Source: Planctomycetota bacterium
GTDB taxonomy: Bacteria; Planctomycetota; Phycisphaerae; SM23-33
NCBI GenBank assembly: GCA_024275995.1
Contig: JAJRYB010000046.1
Location: forward strand, 1-58,746
Reading direction: 5' to 3'
Length of the DNA stretch: 58,746 bases
Of this stretch, positions 16,315-25,759 are shown piece by piece. The number at the start of each line of letters is the position of its first letter. The stretch's first letter is position 1. The notes beneath the pieces are model-generated. The model saw only the letters and a list, made by a program, of their open reading frames with translations. It had not been told where the DNA came from and ran no database searches. The translations under genes were made by a program, and so were the position numbers.

Positions 16315-17694
16315 TCATATCTTCCAGCCGGGCAGTTTTGCGCGGGTCGCGCGCAGCATTTCGTTGAACATCTTCCAGGCAGTATCCGTCGGAAGGCTCA
16401 TCAGCGGATCGTTCAGGAACGCCTGGAAGGCCAGGTTCTTGTCCAGCTTCATCGCCGCCTCGACGATAATTTCCTGGTTCGAGATGGTCCGCGAGACAAG
16501 CGCCTCGACGCCGGCGGGAAGCCGCCCGGCGAATTCCGGTTTTACGCTGTCCAGCGTGAAGTACGCGTTCGTTTCGACTACGGCGTCCTTCGGAAGTCCC
16601 TCGATCTGCCCGACGTTCGGCAGGTTTACGTTCGTGCGCAGGTCGCCCATTCCGAGCACGGCCATTATCTGGCGGATGCCTTCTTCGTCGGAGCGGTTGA
16701 GCTTGAACGGCTTCTTGCCTGCAAGTTTCTTGCGGAACTCCTTCGGCAAGCGCGTGTATCGATCGACGCGACAGCTGTACGGAGTGCACTTGACGCCCCA
16801 GCGATGGAGGGTCCGCTCGTTCCGGAGATAGAACGGAACGAATTCGACGATGTGCCGTTCCCCCGCAGCCGGTAGTATTCCGTACCGCCGGAACAGGTCG
16901 CGAGTAACCATCCCCTTGTGGGCGAAATAATCCATCTCGGCGATTTCCTCTTCCGGGACGCCGCGAATCGGACCTCGCTTGCGAACGTCTTTGGCGTAAA
17001 GTTCCAGCAGGTCGATTCCGTCATACGTCGCCTTATCGACCCACGTGAAGTGATTGACGCCCAGCACGTTCACGCGGATATCATCACGCGCCGGCTTCTT
17101 TTCGTAGTATTCCTCGACGAGATCGGCAAGCATGCTCTGCGTGCTGAACACCTCGTGGCAGCAGCCGAACGCCTTGATCTGCGGGAACACCTTGTAGAGT
17201 GTGCGAGTGCAGACGGTCATCGGATTGGTGTAGTTGATCACCCATGCGCCGGGGCAGTATCGTTCGACAGCCTCTGCGATAACAACGTAATCAAGCACAG
17301 TCCGCAGAGATCGGCACAGACCGGCCGGTCCCACGGTATCGCCGACCGTGTGGAGGATGCCGTATTTCTTCGGTATCTCCAGATCGCTGCCCATCATTTC
17401 GATCGGTCCCGGCTGGATGCTCGCGACGACGAAGTTCGCCCCCTTCAGCGCCTCTCGCAATGTCTTCGGCACGGTGTATCGCCACTGCGACTTTGCCTGC
17501 GGCGATGCGTTGACTCGCCTGCCCCAACGCGCGTTGAGCATCGCCATCGGACGGTTCGTATCGTAAAGCGCCACCTCCCCCGTAAGATGCGGGCATATTG
17601 CCAGGTCGTTCATGAGTGTGTGCGCCCATCCACGCGACCCGCCACCGATGTATGCGATCTTGATTTTTTCTGCGTTCTTGCTCTGCCTGCTCAT
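16315..17694 (-). CDS. GH4 family NAD-dependent glycosidase, CHEV subgroup (alpha-galacturonidase-like)
   Basis: A 459-residue GH4 enzyme starting at the ATG at 17694. The N-terminal Rossmann region KIAYIGGGSRGW binds NAD(H), and GH4 enzymes cleave by transient C3 oxidation with a divalent metal. The metal/catalytic motif is C-H-E-V at about residues 179-182 (AFGCCHEVFSTQ), followed by VNVLGVNHFTWV. As I recall, GH4 subgroups differ at this motif, and CHEV marks the LplD-type alpha-galacturonidases. INYTNPM is also typical of the family. This points to an acidic sugar substrate, consistent with the Lys substitution in the neighbouring kinase. The enzyme is cytoplasmic and acts after import. 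Confidence 0.9.
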   Translation of the reverse strand: MSRQSKNAEKIKIAYIGGGSRGWAHTLMNDLAICPHLTGEVALYDTNRPMAMLNARWGRRVNASPQAKSQWRYTVPKTLREALKGANFVVASIQPGPIEMMGSDLEIPKKYGILHTVGDTVGPAGLCRSLRTVLDYVVIAEAVERYCPGAWVINYTNPMTVCTRTLYKVFPQIKAFGCCHEVFSTQSMLADLVEEYYEKKPARDDIRVNVLGVNHFTWVDKATYDGIDLLELYAKDVRKRGPIRGVPEEEIAEMDYFAHKGMVTRDLFRRYGILPAAGERHIVEFVPFYLRNERTLHRWGVKCTPYSCRVDRYTRLPKEFRKKLAGKKPFKLNRSDEEGIRQIMAVLGMGDLRTNVNLPNVGQIEGLPKDAVVETNAYFTLDSVKPEFAGRLPAGVEALVSRTISNQEIIVEAAMKLDKNLAFQAFLNDPLMSLPTDTAWKMFNEMLRATRAKLPGWKI

Positions 17695-17756
17695 CAAAGT
17701 CTCAACTTTCCGTGTATGCGATTGGTCACTCAGCCACCCGATGCAGCCGGAAAAGG

Positions 17757-20234
17757 TTAAACGTAGTCCACTTCGATAACGTGTTTCTTTCCCGCCCTGA
17801 AACGCCCGGCAGGAATGAAACTGTCAATGCGCTCACCGTCAAGCAGCACCTTCTGATCATCCCCGCGTCTCAGGTGGACATCGAGCCGGCTGTTTCGGAA
17901 CAATCGCCGGACGCGATATTCATTCCAGGCGGAAGGTGGAGCAGGACGGATATGCAGGCCGTCGAAATCCGGAAGCACACCGGCAATAGTTTCTATGGTT
18001 CGCCTGTACCAGTTAACCGACCCTGTGAAGTTACTGAACAGGTTAGCGCCGAAACCGACATGATCCGGACCGACGGCGAAGTTGGACTGCTGGTGCGGAG
18101 GCGCGGTGCTGATATCCGGAACGAGTCCGCTGGGCAGCGTTTTGTGAATCTCGTCGTACCACCGATCAGACCGTCCCGTCGCAGCGAGCGCGTAAAGGTA
18201 GAACGATTCGCCGTGGGTGTAAATGCTGCCATTTTCGAACATGCCGGGAATCTGGTCGGCAATGCGTCCGACGTCTTCCCGGCTGCGATTAGTGTAGGGC
18301 GGTTTGAGCAGGCAGTGTCCGACGGGAGTAGCCAGTTGCTCGACAGCCTTCCATACCTGCTCGGATCTTCCCGCCGCGTCGGCAACACCGGAAAACAGCG
18401 CCCAGGTGTTGACGTTCAGGTGTATCTCGCCTTCCTCGCAGGTATGCGACCCGATGGGAGCGCCGCGGTTATTGATGGCGTATATGTACCACTGGCCGTC
18501 CCATGCGTGCTCGTTGATGCGGGCGGTAAGCGTCTCGACAATGCGGTCAAATTCCTCGGCGTCAGCGGTGCGATCAAGATTCCGAGCGAGACTGCCCATC
18601 AATCGGGCCGCGTATACGCATGCGCATGACAGCCAGACGCTTACACCCTTTTCTCCGCCGATACCTGACAGCGCGTCATTCCAGTCGCCGTATCCGATAG
18701 AGCAAAGCCCGTGGTAACCGGTATTTGCGAACAGGTTTCGCACGGCCAGGCATGCATGTTCATAGACGCTGGCTTTTTCGGTCCGGCTCGGCTGGAGCGT
18801 TTCGGCGTCGAGGAACGCCACGGGCACGTCCACGAATTCCATGTCGCCCGTCTGTTTCAGGTACGTCACGAGCGTATCGGGAATCCAGACCGGGGAATCC
18901 TGATACATCCGCACGTCATGTCCGCAGCCGGGGAATCGCTCATACTGGCGGACCGCGCGACCATCGGCGAACTGGTACTGCAAGGCTACCAAAAGCTGAT
19001 CCCGAACGAACGGCCATTCGAAATCGCACACGCCCATCAGGTCCTGAAGCACGTCCCGGTATCCAACCTTATCCAACGCCGCAATAAAGCGGGCCTGATT
19101 CCGCGCCTGGTAGCGGGACCACACGTTGAAGTAGCGGTCAAGTTCAACATCGGGGGTCTGGATGGCGCTGGCGTTGACGTTTTGCTTCCACCGGCGGCCT
19201 AGCGCGTCCAGGCAGGCATCGGGACGGGAAAGAACGTCCTCGCGGACCTTGGCTAGATATTCCTTTCGCTCCGCCGGGTCAAGGGGACATTTTCCGTATG
19301 CAACTGTCCATGTCTTCTCTTGTCCCGGCGCAAGTTCGGCGCAGAATTGAGCAGCCGCCACCAGTCCGGCGAAGGGTTGGAGGCCAAGGGAGTCGAAGCA
19401 TTTTCCCCTTTGCACGGCGGCAGGGATGGGCGCCCTTCCGGTTCCACCGTCAAAGACTTCTCCCATCATGTCAAAACCGTCCATCTCCTCGGACGAGGCG
19501 AAGAAGGCGCCGCGCGGGTGCTTGTTGCTCTGATCGTGGTTGAGGAAGACCATTGCGCCGTCTTCCAGCAATCCCTCGCAAACGACGCGCGGGACGAAGT
19601 AATAAAAGGGGAAGCTATCGACGTTGACACGGATGCGAAGGAACCAGGAAAAGTTCCTGTCACAGTCGGCTGCGTTGCCGATCGTGATCCGCCAGAGTTC
19701 GAGCGGCATCTCGGCATGGACAAAGACGGACAGGCGACAGGTGAGCTTATCGCGGGCGGCGGCGATCTCAAATCGGTCCATACCCTGGCGACACTGATAG
19801 CCTTCGTACTTCTCCTCCTGGTATCCGACGACAGGAAACATCGGCCAGCTTCGCTCATCTTCGTGGATATAGAAGCCGCGGACATCCTGAGGCTCGGGGC
19901 AGGTCGGAACGTAATTCGTGTCGAGATGACTTGTCATCTTGCCGGCCATTACGCTATCGACGAAGCTGAACCCTCCGCAGTGCTGATCCCAGAACGTGCC
20001 CCACTGGCCCGTCCGTCGGTGATGCGTACTGGACATCAGATGAAGCACCGGTCTCGGTGTGTGAAGCGAGTTCACCAGCACTTGCCCGTCCACGAGAAAA
20101 CCCTCTTCGTCCCGAATATCGTTCAGGGTGCAATATCGCGTGCGAATGGCTTTCCGCTGCTGGTCATTCATGCCGGAAAGCGGATCCCGGCCGGCTCGGA
20201 GATTCTCCCTGCACTTGTGGACCATATCATCCAA
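17757..20234 (-). CDS. GH94 family glycoside phosphorylase (cellobiose/chitobiose phosphorylase-like)
   Basis: An 825-residue inverting phosphorylase that splits a beta-linked disaccharide with phosphate to give an alpha-sugar-1-phosphate. Length, the N-terminal beta-sandwich (TGQWGTFWDQHCGGFSFVDS) and the alpha/alpha barrel fit the family. The catalytic Asp lies in YGDWNDALSG near residue 560, and FENGSIYTHGESFYLYAL and SGLVPDIST follow. I kept TTG 20234 because AGGA lies nine bases upstream; an ATG at 20225 is the alternative. The sugar-1-phosphate it yields could feed the nucleotidyltransferase, and the released monosaccharide the kinase, both encoded just upstream. There is no signal peptide, so it is cytoplasmic. 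Confidence 0.92.
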   Translation of the reverse strand: MDDMVHKCRENLRAGRDPLSGMNDQQRKAIRTRYCTLNDIRDEEGFLVDGQVLVNSLHTPRPVLHLMSSTHHRRTGQWGTFWDQHCGGFSFVDSVMAGKMTSHLDTNYVPTCPEPQDVRGFYIHEDERSWPMFPVVGYQEEKYEGYQCRQGMDRFEIAAARDKLTCRLSVFVHAEMPLELWRITIGNAADCDRNFSWFLRIRVNVDSFPFYYFVPRVVCEGLLEDGAMVFLNHDQSNKHPRGAFFASSEEMDGFDMMGEVFDGGTGRAPIPAAVQRGKCFDSLGLQPFAGLVAAAQFCAELAPGQEKTWTVAYGKCPLDPAERKEYLAKVREDVLSRPDACLDALGRRWKQNVNASAIQTPDVELDRYFNVWSRYQARNQARFIAALDKVGYRDVLQDLMGVCDFEWPFVRDQLLVALQYQFADGRAVRQYERFPGCGHDVRMYQDSPVWIPDTLVTYLKQTGDMEFVDVPVAFLDAETLQPSRTEKASVYEHACLAVRNLFANTGYHGLCSIGYGDWNDALSGIGGEKGVSVWLSCACVYAARLMGSLARNLDRTADAEEFDRIVETLTARINEHAWDGQWYIYAINNRGAPIGSHTCEEGEIHLNVNTWALFSGVADAAGRSEQVWKAVEQLATPVGHCLLKPPYTNRSREDVGRIADQIPGMFENGSIYTHGESFYLYALAATGRSDRWYDEIHKTLPSGLVPDISTAPPHQQSNFAVGPDHVGFGANLFSNFTGSVNWYRRTIETIAGVLPDFDGLHIRPAPPSAWNEYRVRRLFRNSRLDVHLRRGDDQKVLLDGERIDSFIPAGRFRAGKKHVIEVDYV

Positions 20235-20270
20235 ATGTTTTTTTCCTGTCAGTTACACATGTAACGTTGC

Positions 20271-21662
20271 TCAAAGATTGATTTCGAACGCAGCAGGCCC
20301 CGGTTCGATCAGGAAGAACGCCGCCCGTTTTGCATCGTCCGGATAGGCATGTTTGTAGGCGTCGGACCACCGGTCGAGCATCTGGTCGGACCCTTCGATT
20401 CGGACCATTGCCCAGACGCTCCCACCAAAGCCCGCCCCGAATGCAGAGGCCGCAACAGCCCCGCAATCGACCGCCGAGTCCGCAAGGAAACATGTTTGGG
20501 GAACCTGATTACCGAGAAGTTTTTCGGCGCCGTCCTGGGAGCGTTCCACAAGCTTGCCGAACTCGTCGAGGTCGCCTCTCAGCAGCGCGTCGCCCGCGGC
20601 CGGAATGACCTCCTCGCTCTCCAGTACGAAATGATTGAACCGTGCAAGGAGGTCCTCGGGAGAAAATTCGTCTCCGACCCGCGCCGACAGGGCAGCGCGT
20701 ATTTTTTCCTTCATCTCTTCGATCGGGCCTGCAGCAAGCGCCGCGGCGATGTTGGGCTCGTCGCGCCCACTCGCCTGGCGCCACGCCTCGACTACTGCTC
20801 CGGCGAGCAGGGAAGCGCGATTGTATTTCCCCATCGCCTCGCCGGTCTTCTCAGCCACTACCCCGGACGACGCCACCGCAAAGGCCAGACCCGCAGGCAG
20901 CTCCATGTGCCTCTCGAAGCGGGTCGGGCAGTAGGAATACTGGCTCAGCATGCGTGGTTTGCAGCACATGATAGCCGTGTGGTCTTCGCTCCCGCCGAAC
21001 GTTCCGACTCCCTTGTCCCCCGCCAGTGTGCCGAAGCTTTGCCCGTTCTCCACCGTGCCCAGGTATCCGGCGAGGTCCTCAACGCAGTGGATATTCTCTA
21101 CATACTCGGCCCGCGCCGTCAGATCGTTGCACGCGGAAAGTGCAGTAAAACAGGCAATCATCAATGCACTGGAACTGCTCATCCCCGCTGCGGGTGGAAG
21201 GTCTGAACGAAAGACCCCGGACAGGCCGAAAATCCGTCCTGGGAAGTTTCTGGCAACTCGCCTCGCGACGGTCATCGGGTAGTTTGACCAGTGACCCACT
21301 TTGGGAGCCAGGTCGGGTGAGATGGAGAAATTGACCCGATCGTCGGCGTCCAATTCCATGATACTGACCTGTTCGTCATCGCGTGGAACGATCACGAAAC
21401 AGAAGCCCCTGTCAGCGGCTACGACCATGCTGCGACCGCCGACATAATCGGTATGCTTGCCCAGAACTTCGATACGACCGGGCACGAAGAAGGCCCTAGC
21501 CTCTGCGCTTTTCGGGTTGTCGGATGCGATCAATGCTTCTGCCGCTCGCGCAACGAACCCGGCCTTTTTCACAGCCGACATGTCGCCAAGCCCGCTATCC
21601 AGCAACGATTGTTCCACCGCATGGACGTTGGTTAAATTGTCCAGAGACACACCCGGACTCAA
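20271..21662 (-). CDS. Galactokinase-like GHMP kinase with variant sugar-binding motif
   Basis: A 463-residue GHMP kinase. TTG 21662 is preceded by GGAGG seven bases away, and its first bases overlap the stop codon of the upstream nucleotidyltransferase gene (tTGA), so translation is coupled. Motif 1 is PGRIEVLGKHTDYVGG, where true galactokinases have GRxNLIG-E-HxDY; Glu, which contacts the sugar O6, is Lys here. Motif 2 is PPAAGMSSSSAL (ATP phosphate binding) and motif 3 is AFGAGFGGSVWAMV. I recall a subfamily with GKHTDY in acidobacteria and planctomycetes annotated only as galactokinase. A C6-carboxylated or otherwise unusual sugar is a reasonable substrate, inferred from the Lys and the GH4 CHEV neighbour. 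Confidence 0.88.
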   Translation of the reverse strand: MSPGVSLDNLTNVHAVEQSLLDSGLGDMSAVKKAGFVARAAEALIASDNPKSAEARAFFVPGRIEVLGKHTDYVGGRSMVVAADRGFCFVIVPRDDEQVSIMELDADDRVNFSISPDLAPKVGHWSNYPMTVARRVARNFPGRIFGLSGVFRSDLPPAAGMSSSSALMIACFTALSACNDLTARAEYVENIHCVEDLAGYLGTVENGQSFGTLAGDKGVGTFGGSEDHTAIMCCKPRMLSQYSYCPTRFERHMELPAGLAFAVASSGVVAEKTGEAMGKYNRASLLAGAVVEAWRQASGRDEPNIAAALAAGPIEEMKEKIRAALSARVGDEFSPEDLLARFNHFVLESEEVIPAAGDALLRGDLDEFGKLVERSQDGAEKLLGNQVPQTCFLADSAVDCGAVAASAFGAGFGGSVWAMVRIEGSDQMLDRWSDAYKHAYPDDAKRAAFFLIEPGPAAFEINL

Positions 21663-22468
21663 AGGTTTACCTCCACAGAGGCGAGGGCTTTCTTGACCCC
21701 GACAATGTCCGTTCTACTTGTCAGGTCAAGAACGGGAGCACTGACGTTCACAACCGCGAATGTCTGGTCGAGATTGTCTATTGCATACTGGACGGCATCG
21801 GTCACCTCGAGTTCGCCGCGTGGCGACGGGCCGATCGACCGGCAGGCATCGTATATTTTCGGACCCATTCGCCAGCAATTCATCGAGATGCGCACAGGCT
21901 GGTCGAGAGCCTCGATGTCCTCCGGACTCGGCTTTTCGATGATGCGCACCATGTTTCCCGCCTCGTCGACGGCAATGACGGCGAACTTCGCGATCCGTTC
22001 CGGTGAGATATTACTGTCGGCGAACATCCCTTCCCGTTCGAAACCAACCAGGCCATTATCGCAGTCCAACTCCCGGAGAGCAGCCAGGCTTGAAGTAGGG
22101 TAGTAATTGTCCGAGTTTATTATCAGCACCGGCTCGCCTGCGGCGAATTCCTCTGCAGCCAGCACGGCATCGGCTGTGCCCTTAGGCTCGACCTGAATCG
22201 CAAAGGAAATGTTTACGCGCCGAGTCTCAAGATTCTCATAATAAGCGCGAAATTCGGTGTGTTCAGGGCCTATCACCAGGCACACATGCCGGTATCCCGC
22301 ATCCGCCAGTCCGCTGATAACGTAATCCAGGAACGGCCTGTCTATGGGGATCATGGCCTTTACGCCGGTGTTGGCGACGGCGATTTCGTCGGCCGACAGA
22401 TCAGCCAACCCGTCTTCCTTTCGCATTCGGGTCCCGAGTCCCCTCGCCAGTATAACTGCCTTGTCCAT
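21659..22468 (-). CDS. Sugar-1-phosphate nucleotidyltransferase
   Basis: A 269-residue NTP-transferase (RmlA/GalU-type Rossmann fold) starting at the ATG at 22468 with AAAGGA five bases before it. The nucleotide-binding loop reads LARGLGTRMR, with Arg where LAGGLGTR or LAAGLGTR is usual. The Lys of GVKAMIPIDRPFLDYVI fits the substrate phosphate site, and the metal-binding Asp is in LIINSDNYYP. KPSPEDI and GELEVTDAVQYAI complete the family pattern. It would join NTP and a sugar-1-phosphate to give an NDP-sugar. Its stop overlaps the kinase start, so kinase and transferase very probably work in sequence. Confidence 0.88.
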   Translation of the reverse strand: MDKAVILARGLGTRMRKEDGLADLSADEIAVANTGVKAMIPIDRPFLDYVISGLADAGYRHVCLVIGPEHTEFRAYYENLETRRVNISFAIQVEPKGTADAVLAAEEFAAGEPVLIINSDNYYPTSSLAALRELDCDNGLVGFEREGMFADSNISPERIAKFAVIAVDEAGNMVRIIEKPSPEDIEALDQPVRISMNCWRMGPKIYDACRSIGPSPRGELEVTDAVQYAIDNLDQTFAVVNVSAPVLDLTSRTDIVGVKKALASVEVNL

Positions 22469-22499
22469 GGTTTCCTTTCGCCGGTTATCCCGCTACCTA

Positions 22500-23747
22500 T
22501 CAGCCGACCTCGACTACTGTGCCGTCGCGCCGTGCCCGTTCAGCAGCGAATACCATAAGGTGTGATTCCAGAGTCTCATCCGGTCCGGAAAGAATCTTCG
22601 TCGGGTCATTCCCGGCGACGGCGTCAAGGAAGCTCTCCATCAGCCGAGAGTCCCCGCCGCCATGTCCGCTTGTGATTGTCGAACCCGTCGTCTTGGTGTC
22701 TATCACTTCTGTCGCCTGAGTCAAGAAGTCGAAATGCTCGATTTTGCTGCCGTCGCCTTCTATCTGTCCCCTCGTGCCGAAAATTCGCGTTTTTCGTCCT
22801 CCCACATCACTGAAAGCCGTCATGGTGAACGTCGCGCTGCGTCCGCCGTCAAACTCCATGTTCACCACCTGGTGATCGACGACATCGTTATCGCACGCGT
22901 ATACGCATCTGCCGTAAGGTCCGCTCCGCAGCGCCTCGGTAACTCCCTCTACGGTCACATCGTAAGTCAGCACGTCAACGGGCCAGCCCGTATGACCTTT
23001 CGCAAGACGTCCAAGATAGATCTTCCTGGCCGAATAAGGACAGTCCGGTTCGACGCCGCAGTCGAGGCACCTGTCGGATGCGCCTGCGGGTTGGCATTCC
23101 TTCCTGAAATGATACAACGATCCAAACGACGAGACGCGCTTGCACGGAACGCCCATGATGTACCTGAGCCAATCCAGATCATGGCAGCTCTTGGCGAGCA
23201 GCATGCTGGACGAGGTGCCCTCATTGCCCCAGTTCCCGCGAACGAAGGAGTGCGCCTGATGCCACCACCCTACCGGTTCGAGATGCTGCACGCTGACGAT
23301 CTCGCCGATTACACCGGAATCCAATAACCCCTTGAGAGTCTGCGTGTAATCGGTGTATCGCATTACGTGACAAACGGCAAACAGAACGCCGTTGTCCTTG
23401 ACGGCCTGCACGATCCGCCGGCTTGCAGCTTCATCCGGCGCCATGGGCTTCTCCAGGAGCATCGCGTAGCCCTTTTCCGCAAAAGCAACGGCTGGATCGG
23501 CATGCAAAGCATCGCAAGTGCTGATAATGACAGCGTCGGCAAATTTTTCGCGCCGTGCCGCCTGCCTCCAATCCGTAAAGACGTTCTCCGGCGCAATACC
23601 GCAACTCTTGACAAGGACGTCGCGGTATTCGTCACGCGGTTCGGCGAGTCCGACTACTTTACCAAGATCGGGGTGTTTGGTTACGAAATTCGCGTAACCG
23701 GAGCCTCGGCCACCACCACCGATCACTAACAACTTGACGGGTTCCAA
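22500..23747 (-). CDS. Gfo/Idh/MocA-family NAD(P)-dependent dehydrogenase
   Basis: A 415-residue oxidoreductase. The start is TTG 23747, seven bases after AGGAG. The Rossmann motif LVIGGGGRGSGYANF is at the N-terminus, and the EKPMA motif with the conserved Lys is near residue 100. CHDLDWLRYIMG carries the catalytic-type His-Asp pair. A cysteine group C-L-D-C-G-V-E-P-D-C sits near residue 225 and may hold zinc or stabilise a loop. Such enzymes oxidise or reduce sugar hydroxyls or inositols. Within the operon it may modify the imported sugar before or after hydrolysis. The substrate is unknown. Confidence 0.9.
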   Translation of the reverse strand: MEPVKLLVIGGGGRGSGYANFVTKHPDLGKVVGLAEPRDEYRDVLVKSCGIAPENVFTDWRQAARREKFADAVIISTCDALHADPAVAFAEKGYAMLLEKPMAPDEAASRRIVQAVKDNGVLFAVCHVMRYTDYTQTLKGLLDSGVIGEIVSVQHLEPVGWWHQAHSFVRGNWGNEGTSSSMLLAKSCHDLDWLRYIMGVPCKRVSSFGSLYHFRKECQPAGASDRCLDCGVEPDCPYSARKIYLGRLAKGHTGWPVDVLTYDVTVEGVTEALRSGPYGRCVYACDNDVVDHQVVNMEFDGGRSATFTMTAFSDVGGRKTRIFGTRGQIEGDGSKIEHFDFLTQATEVIDTKTTGSTITSGHGGGDSRLMESFLDAVAGNDPTKILSGPDETLESHLMVFAAERARRDGTVVEVG

Positions 23748-23824
23748 TCCACATCTCCTTTCAATCCACGCACGCCGGTAGCGTTAAATGATCCAGGCAA
23801 ATGTTTTGGTAAGAACGCCGGGAT

Positions 23825-25756
23825 TCACTTCTCCACCGGAACAACAATACCTCGCATGATGATCTTCTGACAAAAGGCGAAAACGAGAAATGTCGGGATC
23901 GCCGCGACAAGCAACGACGCGTAAATTACTCCCGCGCTACTGCTTTGCTGCAGGTTGTACATCCAGACCATCAGCGTCCACATTTTCCTATCCTGGCATA
24001 TCAGCAGCGCGAACATGAAATTGCTATAGGCCATGTTGAATGCACTTAATGCGATCACGGCCAGGATCGGTTTGCTCAGGCTCATCGTGATCTGCCAGAA
24101 AATCCGGACCTCGCTGGCGCCGTCGAGGGCGGCGCTCTCGTAGAGTTCCTTCGGCAGGGAATCGAAAAATCCCTTCAGCAGGAAGATCGAGTAGCCATTG
24201 GCCAAACCTGGAAGAATCAATGCCCAGAACGTATTGAGCATGTTGAATTCCCGCAGCATCAGGAACGACGGGATTTGCGTGACAACCGGAGGGAAGGACA
24301 TCGTAAGCATCAGGAACAAAAGTATCTTGTACGCTGAAGGAAGCTTGAAACGACTCAGCGCGTAGGCGGCCAGGGGATTGACCAGCAGCGCTCCGAATAC
24401 GGCCAGGACGCAATAGATAGCCGTGTTGAGCACACCCCGCCCGTGCATCACCAGGTAGTCGAAGACGGTGATGAAGTTGCGAATGACGAACTCCCACCTC
24501 AGTGCGCCCTTCTGATTCTGAAAGGCGAGAAAATGGGTGTCCCGCTGCGGCGGCATGACGTCCTCCCACTTCGTATAGGAGGTGCCCATCGCGCGGTTGA
24601 ACTTCTCGATGTCGCCGTACTTGTCCCGCAGGTGGTCCCGGAACATGAACTCTATGCCGCGGATGCGGATTTTATCGGCCGGAAGGATATACATCTCCCC
24701 GCTGGTGGGATCCTTCCATCCCTGCAGAAACGCTTCCCAGTCGGACAAAGCCAATCCGAACGACGGGGGTTCTTTAATCAGTGGTATTTGTCCGAAATTC
24801 GCATACTGCGTATGGTAATTCCGGTTGAGCTTCTCGATGTCGCCGTACTTGGCCTCGAGGAATTGCCGGTAGCGAGGGGCTGTGGAATCATCTGCACGAA
24901 TCCATAAAAGGTTCAGCAGCGTACGGGCGAATCCTTCCCAATCCCGGCGCTCGGCGTCTGTCCGACCCTCGCCTGAAGGCAGAACCCTGTCCATATGCAC
25001 CTGGTCGTAGGAGGCATATGATGTGCCGTGAGTTCGATTGTACTCGGCGATTGGCGGTTCGGTTGCATCCTGCCCGCGATATTGGGTCTTGAGATGCGTC
25101 CGATAAAAACCATCGATCGAGAAATAGAAGCGATTACCGAGAGGCTGGCGTGACTTGAACTCGCGCATGGCAGTAGCGAAGGGAGAATCAAGCTGCTTGA
25201 AACGTCGCTGCAGATAGTCCTCCCGCCTCGGGACGAACACGCTCCAACTGATGAATTCGGTTCCGAATTCCCTGTTGAGCCTGGCGATGTCGCCATCGAA
25301 TCGCCGGTTGAGTTCGGCCCGGAATTCACGCATTACCTTGGGCTGGGTCCCTCGCGACGTTGGCGAATGGACGTAACCGATGGTGTATGTGTAGTGAGAC
25401 GGTTTTGTCTCGTCGAGGAACGTGCGCCACGCCTCCACCAGCGCCGTATTGGGACGCTCCGGCAGTTCCAATGTCTCAAAGACGCCGTTATCGCCTGGAT
25501 ATGTCTGGCGCATCGCCAGCGAGGACTCGTTGAACAGGCCCTCGACGTGTTTTGCCCATAACGCCCGATCATTGGTGAGGAACTCGGGAATCAGGCGAAA
25601 CTCGGCCTTGTCCGTACCGCTCTTCGAACTGCCGGCTATCATGAGCCCGAACGGGAAGAGCATCGTTACGGAACCGGCAATCAACATCATGTAGATCGCG
25701 TAGATCAGCAGACGCGTCTTGACGCTCCGGCGACCAATTTTTGAGATAATCGCCAC
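23825..25756 (-). CDS. MalG-type ABC sugar permease with large periplasmic repeat insertion
   Basis: A 643-residue permease; MalG-type subunits are usually about 280. GTG 25756 has AAGGAG six bases upstream. TM1 is at residues 17-40. Residues 50-425 form an insertion absent from ordinary MalG proteins, predicted periplasmic because it follows TM1. It holds four related repeats of the form Y-G-D-I-x-x-L-N-x-x-x-G-T-x-Y, at about 151-172, 235-252, 302-325 and 378-400. From 440 the normal permease core resumes, with the EAA loop YESAALDGASEVRIFWQ for ATPase docking. The repeat resembles the short helix-turn element seen in GH42 enzymes (YGxIExLNxxWGT), so sugar binding or docking of the partner binding protein is possible. 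It is encoded three bases after the fused binding protein-permease gene. Confidence 0.9.
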   Translation of the reverse strand: MAIISKIGRRSVKTRLLIYAIYMMLIAGSVTMLFPFGLMIAGSSKSGTDKAEFRLIPEFLTNDRALWAKHVEGLFNESSLAMRQTYPGDNGVFETLELPERPNTALVEAWRTFLDETKPSHYTYTIGYVHSPTSRGTQPKVMREFRAELNRRFDGDIARLNREFGTEFISWSVFVPRREDYLQRRFKQLDSPFATAMREFKSRQPLGNRFYFSIDGFYRTHLKTQYRGQDATEPPIAEYNRTHGTSYASYDQVHMDRVLPSGEGRTDAERRDWEGFARTLLNLLWIRADDSTAPRYRQFLEAKYGDIEKLNRNYHTQYANFGQIPLIKEPPSFGLALSDWEAFLQGWKDPTSGEMYILPADKIRIRGIEFMFRDHLRDKYGDIEKFNRAMGTSYTKWEDVMPPQRDTHFLAFQNQKGALRWEFVIRNFITVFDYLVMHGRGVLNTAIYCVLAVFGALLVNPLAAYALSRFKLPSAYKILLFLMLTMSFPPVVTQIPSFLMLREFNMLNTFWALILPGLANGYSIFLLKGFFDSLPKELYESAALDGASEVRIFWQITMSLSKPILAVIALSAFNMAYSNFMFALLICQDRKMWTLMVWMYNLQQSSSAGVIYASLLVAAIPTFLVFAFCQKIIMRGIVVPVEK

Positions 25757-25759
25757 GAG

